DNA from: Streptomyces spiramyceticus
GTDB taxonomy: Bacteria > Actinomycetota > Actinomycetes > Streptomycetales > Streptomycetaceae
Direction of reading: 5' to 3'
Length of the DNA: 64,000 nucleotides
Assembly (NCBI RefSeq): GCF_028807635.1
Contig: NZ_JARBAX010000001.1
Coordinates: 2,307,001-2,371,000, forward strand
Under the pieces are notes generated by a model. That model did not search any database, had not been told where the DNA came from, and saw only the letters and a list, made by a program, of their open reading frames with translations. Both the position numbers and the translations under genes were made by a program. Below, one piece after another: positions 40,967-48,383 of the stretch. How positions within the stretch are numbered: the stretch's first letter is position 1; every line of letters begins with the position of its first letter.

Positions 40967-40994
40967 GTACGCGCACGGGAGAGACGGGGCAGTG

Positions 40995-42392
40995 ATGCGC
41001 ACAACTCTTCGCACGCACAGGGCTCACAATCCGCACAGGGCTTACAGCAGCCGAAAGGCCCGAAGGGCCGCCCTGGCGGTGATCGCCGCGAGCACGCTCG
41101 CTCTCACCGCCTGCGGTGGCGACGGCGACAAAACGCCGGAGAACAACGGGGCGAACGCGACGGAGCCGGCTGCTTCCGTCAAGCTCCCCAGGCTGAACGG
41201 CGAGGAGGTCCAGGTCGCCGCGGTCTGGACGGGCCCCGAGCAGGAGAACTTCACCAAGGTCCTCGACGAGTTCGAGAAGCGCACCGGAGCCAAGGTCACC
41301 TTCGTCCCGGCGCAGGACCCGATCGTCAACTTCCTCGGTACGAAGATCGCGGGCGGATCGCCGCCCGACGTGGCGATGCTGCCGCAGGTCGGCGCGCTCC
41401 AGCAGGCCGTGGAGCGCAAGTGGGCCAAGCCGGTCGACGCCGCCACCCAGGGCCAGCTCGACAAGAACTACTCGCAGGGCTGGAAGGACATCGGCGCCGT
41501 CGACGGCAAGCAGTACGGCGTGTACTTCAAGGCCGCCAACAAGTCCTTGATCTGGTACAACGCCCAGGTCTTCGAAGACGCGGGCGCCGAGGAGCCGAAG
41601 ACCTGGAACGACTTCCTGGCCACGGCCGAGACGATCTCCGCCTCCGGTGTCACTCCCGTCTCGGTCGGCGGCGCGGACGGCTGGACCCTCACCGACTGGT
41701 TCGAGAACATCTATCTTTCCCAGGCCGGTCCGGAGAAGTACGACCAGCTGGCCCAGCACAAGATCAAGTGGACGGACCCGTCCGTGAAGGACGCGCTGAC
41801 CACGCTGGCCGAGCTGTTCGGCAAGAAGGAGCTCATCGCGGGTGGCCAGGAAGGCGCGCTCCAAACGGAGTTCCCCGCGTCCGTCACCCAGACGTTCGCC
41901 GACGAGCCGAAGGCCGCGATGGTCTTCGAGGGCGACTTCGTCTCGGTCAACATCGCGCAGACCAAGGCGAAGATCGGTACGGACGCCAAGGTGTTCCCGT
42001 TCCCGGCGGTGGGCGACGAGCCCCCCGTGGTGACGGGCGGCGACGCGGCCGTGGCGCTCAAGGACTCGAAGGGCGCCAAGGCGCTGCTGACCTTCCTGGC
42101 CTCCACCGACGCCGCGAAGATCTGGGCCGCGGAAGGGGGGTTCGTATCGCCGAACAAGTCGATGGACGTGGCGGCGTACCCCAATGACGTTCAGCGCGAC
42201 ATCGCGAAGGCGCTGATCGCGGCGGGCGACGACTTCCGCTTCGACATGTCGGACCAGGCGCCGCAGTCGTTCGGCGGTACGCCGGGCAAGGGCGAGTGGA
42301 AGGCGCTCCAGGACTTCCTGAAGAACCCGAAGGACATCGCGGGGACCCAGCAGCGGCTGGAGTCCGACGCGGCCAAGGCGTACAAGAGCTGA
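40995..42392 (+). CDS. Sugar ABC transporter substrate-binding lipoprotein
   Basis: 465 aa, family 1 extracellular solute-binding protein (carbohydrate uptake CUT1 type). A signal peptide with a twin-arginine-like start (SSRKARRAALAVIAAST) ends in lipobox LALTACGG, so the mature protein is a lipoprotein on the outer face. Fold motifs include WTGPEQENFTKVLDEFEKRTG, GGSPPDVAMLPQVGALQQ, WYNAQVFEDAG and KDSKGAKALLTFLAS. The ATG at MRTTLRTHRA follows GGGGCAGTG; a GTG one codon earlier overlaps it. First gene of an operon with two permeases, 12 bp before the next. The sugar is unknown, and no linked glycoside hydrolase or regulator gives a hint. Confidence 0.92.
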   Translation: MRTTLRTHRAHNPHRAYSSRKARRAALAVIAASTLALTACGGDGDKTPENNGANATEPAASVKLPRLNGEEVQVAAVWTGPEQENFTKVLDEFEKRTGAKVTFVPAQDPIVNFLGTKIAGGSPPDVAMLPQVGALQQAVERKWAKPVDAATQGQLDKNYSQGWKDIGAVDGKQYGVYFKAANKSLIWYNAQVFEDAGAEEPKTWNDFLATAETISASGVTPVSVGGADGWTLTDWFENIYLSQAGPEKYDQLAQHKIKWTDPSVKDALTTLAELFGKKELIAGGQEGALQTEFPASVTQTFADEPKAAMVFEGDFVSVNIAQTKAKIGTDAKVFPFPAVGDEPPVVTGGDAAVALKDSKGAKALLTFLASTDAAKIWAAEGGFVSPNKSMDVAAYPNDVQRDIAKALIAAGDDFRFDMSDQAPQSFGGTPGKGEWKALQDFLKNPKDIAGTQQRLESDAAKAYKS

Positions 42393-42404
42393 CGGGTTGA
42401 CGCG

Positions 42405-43760
42405 ATGACGTCAGCGACCGCGGGGGGCGCGGCGAAGGTGCCGCCGCCCCCCGACGCCAGCGGTACACGCAAGAGCGTGACAGGCACACGTAAATCCATA
42501 GCGGTCGGCTTCCTGCTGCCCGCACTGGTGCTGCTCGGCGCGCTCGTGGTCTACCCGATCGGGTACTCGGTCTACCGGAGCTTCTTCGACAAGTCGGGCG
42601 ACAGCTTCGCCGGCCTCGACAACTTCGTCGAGATCTTCACCGACGACACCATCCTGACGGCCGTCAAGAACAACGCGGTCTGGGTGGTCGTCGCCCCCAC
42701 CGTCTCGACCGCACTCGGCCTGATATTCGCCGTACTCACCGAACGCATCCGCTGGGGTACGGCCTTCAAGCTGCTGGTCTTCATGCCGATGGCGATCTCG
42801 ATGCTCGCCGCGGGCATCATCTTCCGCCTGGTGTACGAGCAGGATCCCGAGCGCGGCGTCGCGAACGCCGTCGCGGTGAGCGTCCATGACACCTTCTCCG
42901 AAGCGGCCGGCTTCACAAAGGCACGTCCCCTTCCGATTCATCCGCTGAAGGCGGGCGGCGGCGGGTCCTTCGTCACCAAGGAGACGGTCTCGGCGGGCGA
43001 TCCGGTGCTGCTGCCGCTGGTCGGCGTCCCGCCCGCCAAGATGCCGGGCGACGCGAAGAAGGCCGCGCCCGCCCCCACCGAGCCGGACAAGGTCACCGGC
43101 ACCGCCTGGCTCGACTTCACGAAGGGCGGCGGCGGCAAGCCCAACACCATCGACTCCACAGAGCTGGGCCTCAAGGGCATCAAGGTCGAGGCGGTCAAGG
43201 ACGGCAAGGTCGTCGACACGGCCAAGGCCGGCGCCGACGGTACGTTCACGCTCTCCGCGGAGGCCGACGGCGCCCAACTGCGCTTCCCCGCGTCGAACTT
43301 CAAGGAGCCGTACAACGGTGTCGACTGGCTCGGCCCGAGCCTCGTGACACCGGCCATCATCGGGAGTTACGTCTGGATGTGGGCGGGCTTCGCGATGGTG
43401 CTGATCGCGGCGGGGCTCGCGGGTCTGCCGCGCGAGCTGCTGGAGGCGGCCCGGGTCGACGGCGCGAACGAATGGCAGGTCTTCCGCCGCGTCACCGTGC
43501 CGCTGCTCGCGCCCGTACTGGCGGTGGTGCTGGTCACGCTGATGATCAATGTGCTGAAGATCTTCGACCTGGTGTTCATCATCGCCCCGGGCTCGTCTCA
43601 GGACGACGCGAATGTGCTGGCGCTCCAGCTCTACCGCTCGTCGTTCGGTACGGACGCCGACCCGGGCATCGGCAGCGCGATCGCCGTACTCCTGCTGCTG
43701 CTCGTCGTCCCGGTGATGCTCTTCAATATCCGGCGGATGCGACGGGAGGCCCGACGGTGA
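42405..43760 (+). CDS. Sugar ABC transporter permease with a large inserted extracytoplasmic domain
   Basis: 451 aa, about 150 more than usual for a CUT1 permease of the MalF type. Helices near residues 31-53, 88-112 and 116-140 are normal; then a hydrophilic insertion of ~165 residues (~143-308) precedes the second half (PAIIGSYVWMWAGFAMVLIA). The insertion contains a beta-rich segment (VTGTAWLDF, GLKGIKVEAVKDGKVVDTA, GADGTFTLSA) like carboxypeptidase regulatory or Ig-like domains found on surface proteins. The cytoplasmic EAA loop for the ATPase is intact (LEAARVDGANEWQVFRRVTV). The insertion faces outward by helix count and may dock the binding protein. Ends in GTGA overlap with the second permease. 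Confidence 0.9.
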   Translation: MTSATAGGAAKVPPPPDASGTRKSVTGTRKSIAVGFLLPALVLLGALVVYPIGYSVYRSFFDKSGDSFAGLDNFVEIFTDDTILTAVKNNAVWVVVAPTVSTALGLIFAVLTERIRWGTAFKLLVFMPMAISMLAAGIIFRLVYEQDPERGVANAVAVSVHDTFSEAAGFTKARPLPIHPLKAGGGGSFVTKETVSAGDPVLLPLVGVPPAKMPGDAKKAAPAPTEPDKVTGTAWLDFTKGGGGKPNTIDSTELGLKGIKVEAVKDGKVVDTAKAGADGTFTLSAEADGAQLRFPASNFKEPYNGVDWLGPSLVTPAIIGSYVWMWAGFAMVLIAAGLAGLPRELLEAARVDGANEWQVFRRVTVPLLAPVLAVVLVTLMINVLKIFDLVFIIAPGSSQDDANVLALQLYRSSFGTDADPGIGSAIAVLLLLLVVPVMLFNIRRMRREARR

Positions 43761-44659
43761 CCACCACGACCACTCCGACCACCACGGGCGCAGAAGCGGT
43801 CAAGGCCAAGCAGTCCCTCCCGGCGCGGATCGCTGCGCGCGCGGGCGGCGGTGCGGTGCGGGTCTTTCTCCTCGTGGTCGCGCTGTTCTGGCTGATGCCG
43901 ACGATCGGGCTGCTGGTCTCTTCGCTGCGCGATCCCACCGACATTGCCGAGTCGGGCTGGTGGGAGGTCTTCTCGGCCCCCTCCCAGCTCACCGTCGACA
44001 ACTACTCCAGCCTCCTCGACAACAACATCATCATCGACTCCCTGTTCAGCACGGTCATGATCACCGTTCCGGCGACCGTTCTGGTCGTGGTGATCGGCTC
44101 ACTCGCCGGATACGCCTTCGCCTGGATGGACTTCCCGGGCCGCGACTGGTGGTTCCTGGTCGTCGTCGGCCTGCTGGTGGTCCCGGTGCAGGTCGCCCTG
44201 GTCCCGGTGTCCGAACTCTTCGGCAAGATCGGCATTTTCGAGACCACCGCGGGCGTGGTGCTCTTCCACGTCGCCTTCGGCCTGCCCTTCGCGATCTTCC
44301 TGCTGCGCAACTTCTTCGCGGAGATCCCCCGGGAGCTCCTTGAAGCGGCGCGGCTCGACGGGGCGGGCGAGATCCGGCTGTTCACGCGTGTCGTGATGCC
44401 GCTCGGCGGCCCGGCCATCGCCTCGCTGGGCATCTTCCAGTTCCTCTGGGTCTGGAACGACATGCTGGTCGCGCTGATCTTCGCCGACTCGGCCAATCCG
44501 CCGATCACGGTGGCTCTTCAGCGGCAGGTGCGGCAGTTCGGCAACAACATCGACATCCTGGCGCCCGGCGCCTTCATCTCGATGGTGATCCCGCTCATCG
44601 TGTTCTTCGCGTTCCAACGGCAGTTCGTGTCCGGCGTGATGGCGGGCGCGGTGAAGTAG
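43757..44659 (+). CDS. Sugar ABC transporter permease (MalG type)
   Basis: 300 aa, start GTG overlapping the stop of the first permease (GTGA). Six helices, with the EAA loop LLEAARLDGAGEIRLFTRVV in place and the typical end FISMVIPLIVFFAFQRQFV. The N-terminus is a Thr-rich stretch. No ATP-binding gene follows; in Streptomyces many CUT1 importers share the multi-operon ATPase MsiK encoded elsewhere, and that is the likely partner. A 13-bp perfect hairpin starts 14 bp after the stop, so the operon is these three genes. Confidence 0.93.
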   Translation: MTTTTTPTTTGAEAVKAKQSLPARIAARAGGGAVRVFLLVVALFWLMPTIGLLVSSLRDPTDIAESGWWEVFSAPSQLTVDNYSSLLDNNIIIDSLFSTVMITVPATVLVVVIGSLAGYAFAWMDFPGRDWWFLVVVGLLVVPVQVALVPVSELFGKIGIFETTAGVVLFHVAFGLPFAIFLLRNFFAEIPRELLEAARLDGAGEIRLFTRVVMPLGGPAIASLGIFQFLWVWNDMLVALIFADSANPPITVALQRQVRQFGNNIDILAPGAFISMVIPLIVFFAFQRQFVSGVMAGAVK

Positions 44660-44673
44660 AGCACCCAGCACAT

Positions 44674-44707
44674 GCGGCGGTCCGGCGCCCCGTAGCCGGA
44701 CCGCCGC
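44674..44707 (+). terminator. Terminator after the sugar ABC operon
   Basis: Perfect 13-bp inverted repeat GCGGCGGTCCGGC / GCCGGACCGCCGC with an 8-nt loop. Confidence 0.88.
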
Positions 44708-44805
44708 CGCGTGCTTCGAGTTCCCCCGTATGCCACGTCTGGCGTAACCAACCCGCTCGGTCGGCCGTTCCGGGGCCATCTGCCCGCGTCGACTCCAGGA
44801 GTCCC

Positions 44806-47046
44806 GTGCCCCGGTTCAGCGTCATCGTGCCCGCGTACAAGGTGCAGGCTTACCTCGAAGAGTGCATGGATTCGGTGCTGGCACAGCGTTACGACGACCT
44901 CGAACTGATCGCGGTGGACGACTGCTCGCCAGACGCCTGCGGCGCGCTCATCGACGAGTTCGCCGCCCGCGACCGGCGGGTCTTCCCCGTACACCTGCGG
45001 GAAAACACCGGTCCGGGGCCCGCGCGCAACGCGGGAGTCACGAAGGCGACCGGCGACTACCTGATCTTCCTCGACGGCGACGACACCCTGGTTCCCGGCG
45101 CGCTCCAGGCCATCGCCGACCGTCTCAAGGAGACGGGCTGTCCGGACGTCCTGGTGTACGACTTCGCCCGTACGCACTGGTCGGGCGAGGCCGTGCGCAA
45201 TGAGCTCGCCGACCGGCTCAGCGAGCGGGGCCCCGCCTCCTTCGAACTCGCCGACCGGCCGGGCCTGCTGGAGATCCTCCCGGCGGCTTGGAACAAGGCG
45301 TACCACCGCGAGTTCGTGGAGAGCGAGGGCCTCGCCTTCCCGCCCGGCCGCCACGAGGGCACACCCTGGACCTACCCGGCGCTGATGGCCGCCGCCTCGA
45401 TCGCCGTCCTCGACGAGGTCTGTGTGCACCACAGGCAGCGGCGCCTGGGCAAAGCCCCCGCCGCGAACGGCCGGGGGCACTTCGACATCTTCGGCCAGTA
45501 CGACCGGGTCTTCGGCTTCATCGACTCCCGCCCCGAACTGGCCCGCTGGCGCCCGGTGATCTTCCGGCGGATGGCTGACCACTTCACCACGCCGGACACT
45601 TCCCGCCGCCGGCTCCCGGCGGGCAGCCACGCGGAGTTCTTCCGCCGGGCGCGTGCCCATTACCGCCGCTACCGCACCCCCGGCGCCGCCCCTCGTCCCG
45701 GCGCACGCCTGCGGCACGCGATGGTGCGGCTCGGCAGCCACCGCACGTACCTCACGCTACGGACCGCCCGCCGCCTGTACTCCACGCTGCGGCGCGGGTC
45801 CCGTGCCGTCCGCCGCGTCATGCGCGCCGCCGCCCTGCGCCTCCACTACCGCGTCCAGCTGCGCCTGCCGCTGCGCCCGGGGCAGGCCGTCTTCTCCGCG
45901 TACGGGCACGGCGGTTACGCCTGCAATCCGGCCGCGATCGAGGAGCAGGTGCGCGAACTCGCCCCGCACATCCGGACCTTCTGGATCGCCGATCCCCAGC
46001 ACCACCACACCGTCCCCACGGGCACCCGCCGCCTCAGGCCCGGCACGTTCGCCCACCGGACGGCGCTCGCCCGCGCCAAGTACTTGGTGAACAACACCGG
46101 CTTCGACCCGTGCCTGACCAAGCGCCCCGGCCAGGTCCTCCTCCAGACCCAGCACGGCACCCCGCTCAAGTCGATGGGCCTCGACCTCCAGGACCACCCG
46201 GCGGCCGCCCGCTCCACGGAGTTCGCCCGCCTCCTCGACGACGTCGACAAGTGGGACTACTGCCTCTCCGCCAACCGCCACTCCTCCACGGTCTGGGAGC
46301 GGGCGTACCCGTCGGGATACACCACGCTCGAATACGGCCATCCGCGCAACGACATCTTCCAGCGCGCCACCGCCGCCGATGTCGCGCGCCTGCGCGAGAC
46401 GCTCTCCGTCCCCAAGGACAGCACCTGCGTCCTGTACGCCCCGACCCACCGCGACTACAGCCGCACGCAGCGCCTCTCGCTCGATCTCGAACGGATCTCC
46501 CGCGAACTCGGCCCCCGTTTCGTCATCCTGACCCGTGCCCACCACTCCTACAACGCCCCGCTGTCCCGCCCGAGTTCCGCCCGCACGTCCCGGATCGTCG
46601 ACGTCACCGACCACCACTCGATCGAGACCCTCTGCCTGGCCGCCGACGCACTCATCACCGACTACTCGTCCCTGATGTTCGACTACGCCGTCCTCGACCG
46701 CCCGATCGTCATCCACACCGACGACTGGGACGCCTACGACGCGGCCCGCGGCACCTACTTCGACCTGCGCGAATTCCCGCCGGGCGCGATCGCCCGCACC
46801 GAGGACGAGCTGATCGACATCTTCGCCGGCGACCACTGGCGCGGCTCCCGCTCCGCCCAGTTGCGGACCGCGTTCCGGGCGCGCTTCTGCGCGTACGACG
46901 ACGGCCGGGCGGCCGAGCGCGTCGTGCGCCATGTGTTCCTCAACGAAACCTCCGGGCTGCCGCCCGTCATCCCGCTGGAGGACCGCAGTCCGGCTCCCCG
47001 GGCCGCGCCGCTGCAGAGCGAAATGAACGCCGTAGTCCTGACATAG
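44806..47046 (+). CDS. GT2 glycosyltransferase fused to CDP-glycerol glycerophosphotransferase (TagF-like)
   Basis: 746-aa two-domain cytoplasmic enzyme. Residues ~1-240 are a GT-A fold family 2 transferase (FSVIVPAYKVQAYLEECMDS, AVDDCSPDACG, ENTGPGPARNAG, FLDGDDTLV). Residues ~365-720 match the teichoic-acid polymerase domain (KYLVNNTGFDPCLTKRPGQV, LLQTQHGTPLKSMG, YGHPRNDIF, VLYAPTHRDY, LITDYSSLMFDYAVLDRPIV), with the His and Asp/Ser motifs intact. A basic middle part (~270-360) may bind membrane. It should build a polyol-phosphate, glycosyl-decorated wall polymer. Streptomyces walls contain teichoic and teichulosonic acids, and fused proteins of this kind are linked to them. Followed 19 bp later by a GT87-like gene, so probably one operon. 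Confidence 0.9.
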   Translation: MPRFSVIVPAYKVQAYLEECMDSVLAQRYDDLELIAVDDCSPDACGALIDEFAARDRRVFPVHLRENTGPGPARNAGVTKATGDYLIFLDGDDTLVPGALQAIADRLKETGCPDVLVYDFARTHWSGEAVRNELADRLSERGPASFELADRPGLLEILPAAWNKAYHREFVESEGLAFPPGRHEGTPWTYPALMAAASIAVLDEVCVHHRQRRLGKAPAANGRGHFDIFGQYDRVFGFIDSRPELARWRPVIFRRMADHFTTPDTSRRRLPAGSHAEFFRRARAHYRRYRTPGAAPRPGARLRHAMVRLGSHRTYLTLRTARRLYSTLRRGSRAVRRVMRAAALRLHYRVQLRLPLRPGQAVFSAYGHGGYACNPAAIEEQVRELAPHIRTFWIADPQHHHTVPTGTRRLRPGTFAHRTALARAKYLVNNTGFDPCLTKRPGQVLLQTQHGTPLKSMGLDLQDHPAAARSTEFARLLDDVDKWDYCLSANRHSSTVWERAYPSGYTTLEYGHPRNDIFQRATAADVARLRETLSVPKDSTCVLYAPTHRDYSRTQRLSLDLERISRELGPRFVILTRAHHSYNAPLSRPSSARTSRIVDVTDHHSIETLCLAADALITDYSSLMFDYAVLDRPIVIHTDDWDAYDAARGTYFDLREFPPGAIARTEDELIDIFAGDHWRGSRSAQLRTAFRARFCAYDDGRAAERVVRHVFLNETSGLPPVIPLEDRSPAPRAAPLQSEMNAVVLT

Positions 47047-47065
47047 CTGATTAAAGTTCGCGTTG

Positions 47066-48280
47066 ATGACGACGCAGAAAGTCGCGGCCCGCACCTCGAA
47101 CACCGTCCCAGCCGCGCGCGCCCTCGGCGTCGTCTGGCTCACCACCCGCCTCGGCATGTTCGCCCTGCTCGTGCTGCCCTCCGGCGACCTCCTCGACGCG
47201 CCGGACATCGGCGGCGAGGTGTACCGGATCTACTACGGCTGGTACGAGCAGCTCACCCGGGGCGGCTTCCCGTTCGACGACGTCATGTGGCAGTACCCGC
47301 CAGGCGCCGGACTGGTGATCCTCACGCCCGCCGCCCTCCCGTGGCTGACCTACTTCCAGGCGTTCGTCGCCCTCACCCTCGCCGCCGACGCACTCGTCGC
47401 CCGGGCGCTCGCACGGGCCGGCGCCGCCGGCTACGGGCGCAGCGCCGCCGGCGCGTGGATGTGGGTGTGCGCGCTGCCGCTGCTCCTCCACCTCCCGCTC
47501 GTCCGGTACGACGTCCAGGCCACCGCCATCGCCGTACTGGCCCTCCTGGCGCTCCACCGCCGCCCGGTCCTCGGCGGTACGCTCGCCGGGCTCGGTGCGA
47601 TGGTGAAGGTGTGGCCGGTGCTCACGCTGCTCGGCGCTCCCCGGGGACGTACGACCAGGGAGGCATGCGCGGCGGCCGCCGCCAGTGCGGCGGTGCTGCT
47701 CGCCGTGCTCACCCTCGCCTTCTCGCACACCCTGGACTTTCTGCGGCAGCAGGGCGGCAGGGGTGTGCAGATCGAGTCGATGGCCGGGACGGTGCTCTCG
47801 CTCGCCCGCCTGGCGGGATGGTCCGGCAGGGTCGAATACCGGTACGGCTCCATGGAGTTCACCGGCCCGTATGTCTCGGCGCTCGTCCACGCATCGCTGT
47901 TCTTCACCGCCGCCGCCTTCTGCTGGCTGCTGCTGTGGCGGGTCAGGGCCCGCCGCTGGACGACCGCGACTCCCTTCGACGCCACGCTGACCGCCGTACT
48001 CCTGTTCACCGTGACCAGCCGGGTGATCAGCCCCCAGTACCTGATCTGGCTGCTGGGGCTGGCCGCCGTCTGCCTCACCTCGCGCGCCACCACCCAGCGC
48101 CCGGTCGCGGCACTGCTGCTGCCCGCGGCCGCCATCAGCGCGCTCGCATATCCGGTGCTGTACGGGGATGTCGTCGTGGGCACGCCGCTGGGCTGCGCGA
48201 TCATGGTCGTACGCAACGGTCTGCTGCTCGGCGCGGCCCTGCTGGCCTGCCGCAGGCTCTGGACGGCTTCCGGAGCGTGA
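47066..48280 (+). CDS. Polytopic GT87-like (mannosyl)transferase
   Basis: 404-aa membrane protein with about ten helices. The C-family signature is seen near the N-terminus: an acidic site after the first helix (DLLDAPDIGGEVYRIYYGWY) and FDDVMWQYPPGAGL; LLGLAAVCLTS and LVRYDVQATAIAVL also fit the GT87/DUF2029 family of lipid-linked mannosyltransferases. It would transfer a sugar from a polyprenyl-phosphate donor outside the membrane. The start is ATG at MTTQKVAART, directly after an in-frame TTG. Probable operon partner of the TagF-like gene. Substrate unknown. Confidence 0.83.
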   Translation: MTTQKVAARTSNTVPAARALGVVWLTTRLGMFALLVLPSGDLLDAPDIGGEVYRIYYGWYEQLTRGGFPFDDVMWQYPPGAGLVILTPAALPWLTYFQAFVALTLAADALVARALARAGAAGYGRSAAGAWMWVCALPLLLHLPLVRYDVQATAIAVLALLALHRRPVLGGTLAGLGAMVKVWPVLTLLGAPRGRTTREACAAAAASAAVLLAVLTLAFSHTLDFLRQQGGRGVQIESMAGTVLSLARLAGWSGRVEYRYGSMEFTGPYVSALVHASLFFTAAAFCWLLLWRVRARRWTTATPFDATLTAVLLFTVTSRVISPQYLIWLLGLAAVCLTSRATTQRPVAALLLPAAAISALAYPVLYGDVVVGTPLGCAIMVVRNGLLLGAALLACRRLWTASGA

Positions 48281-48296
48281 ACAAGGGCGTAAAACA

Positions 48297-48333
48297 GGGG
48301 CGCCCGGCACCGAAACCCGGTGCCGGGCGCCCC
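48297..48333. terminator. Bidirectional terminator between the GT87-like gene and gdh
   Basis: Perfect 15-bp stem GGGGCGCCCGGCACC / GGTGCCGGGCGCCCC with a 7-nt loop, placed between two convergent genes. Confidence 0.9.
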
Positions 48334-48337
48334 CTTC

Positions 48338-48382
48338 TACGTACCGCTGCTCTACGTACCGTTCCTCGACGTACCGCTGAGG
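48338..48382. repeat. Three 15-bp tandem repeats beside the gdh stop
   Basis: Three imperfect units of form C(T/G)ACGTACCG(C/T)T(G/C)(C/A)T in direct tandem, ending next to the gdh stop codon. No coding or obvious regulatory role. Confidence 0.6.
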
Positions 48383-48383
48383 A

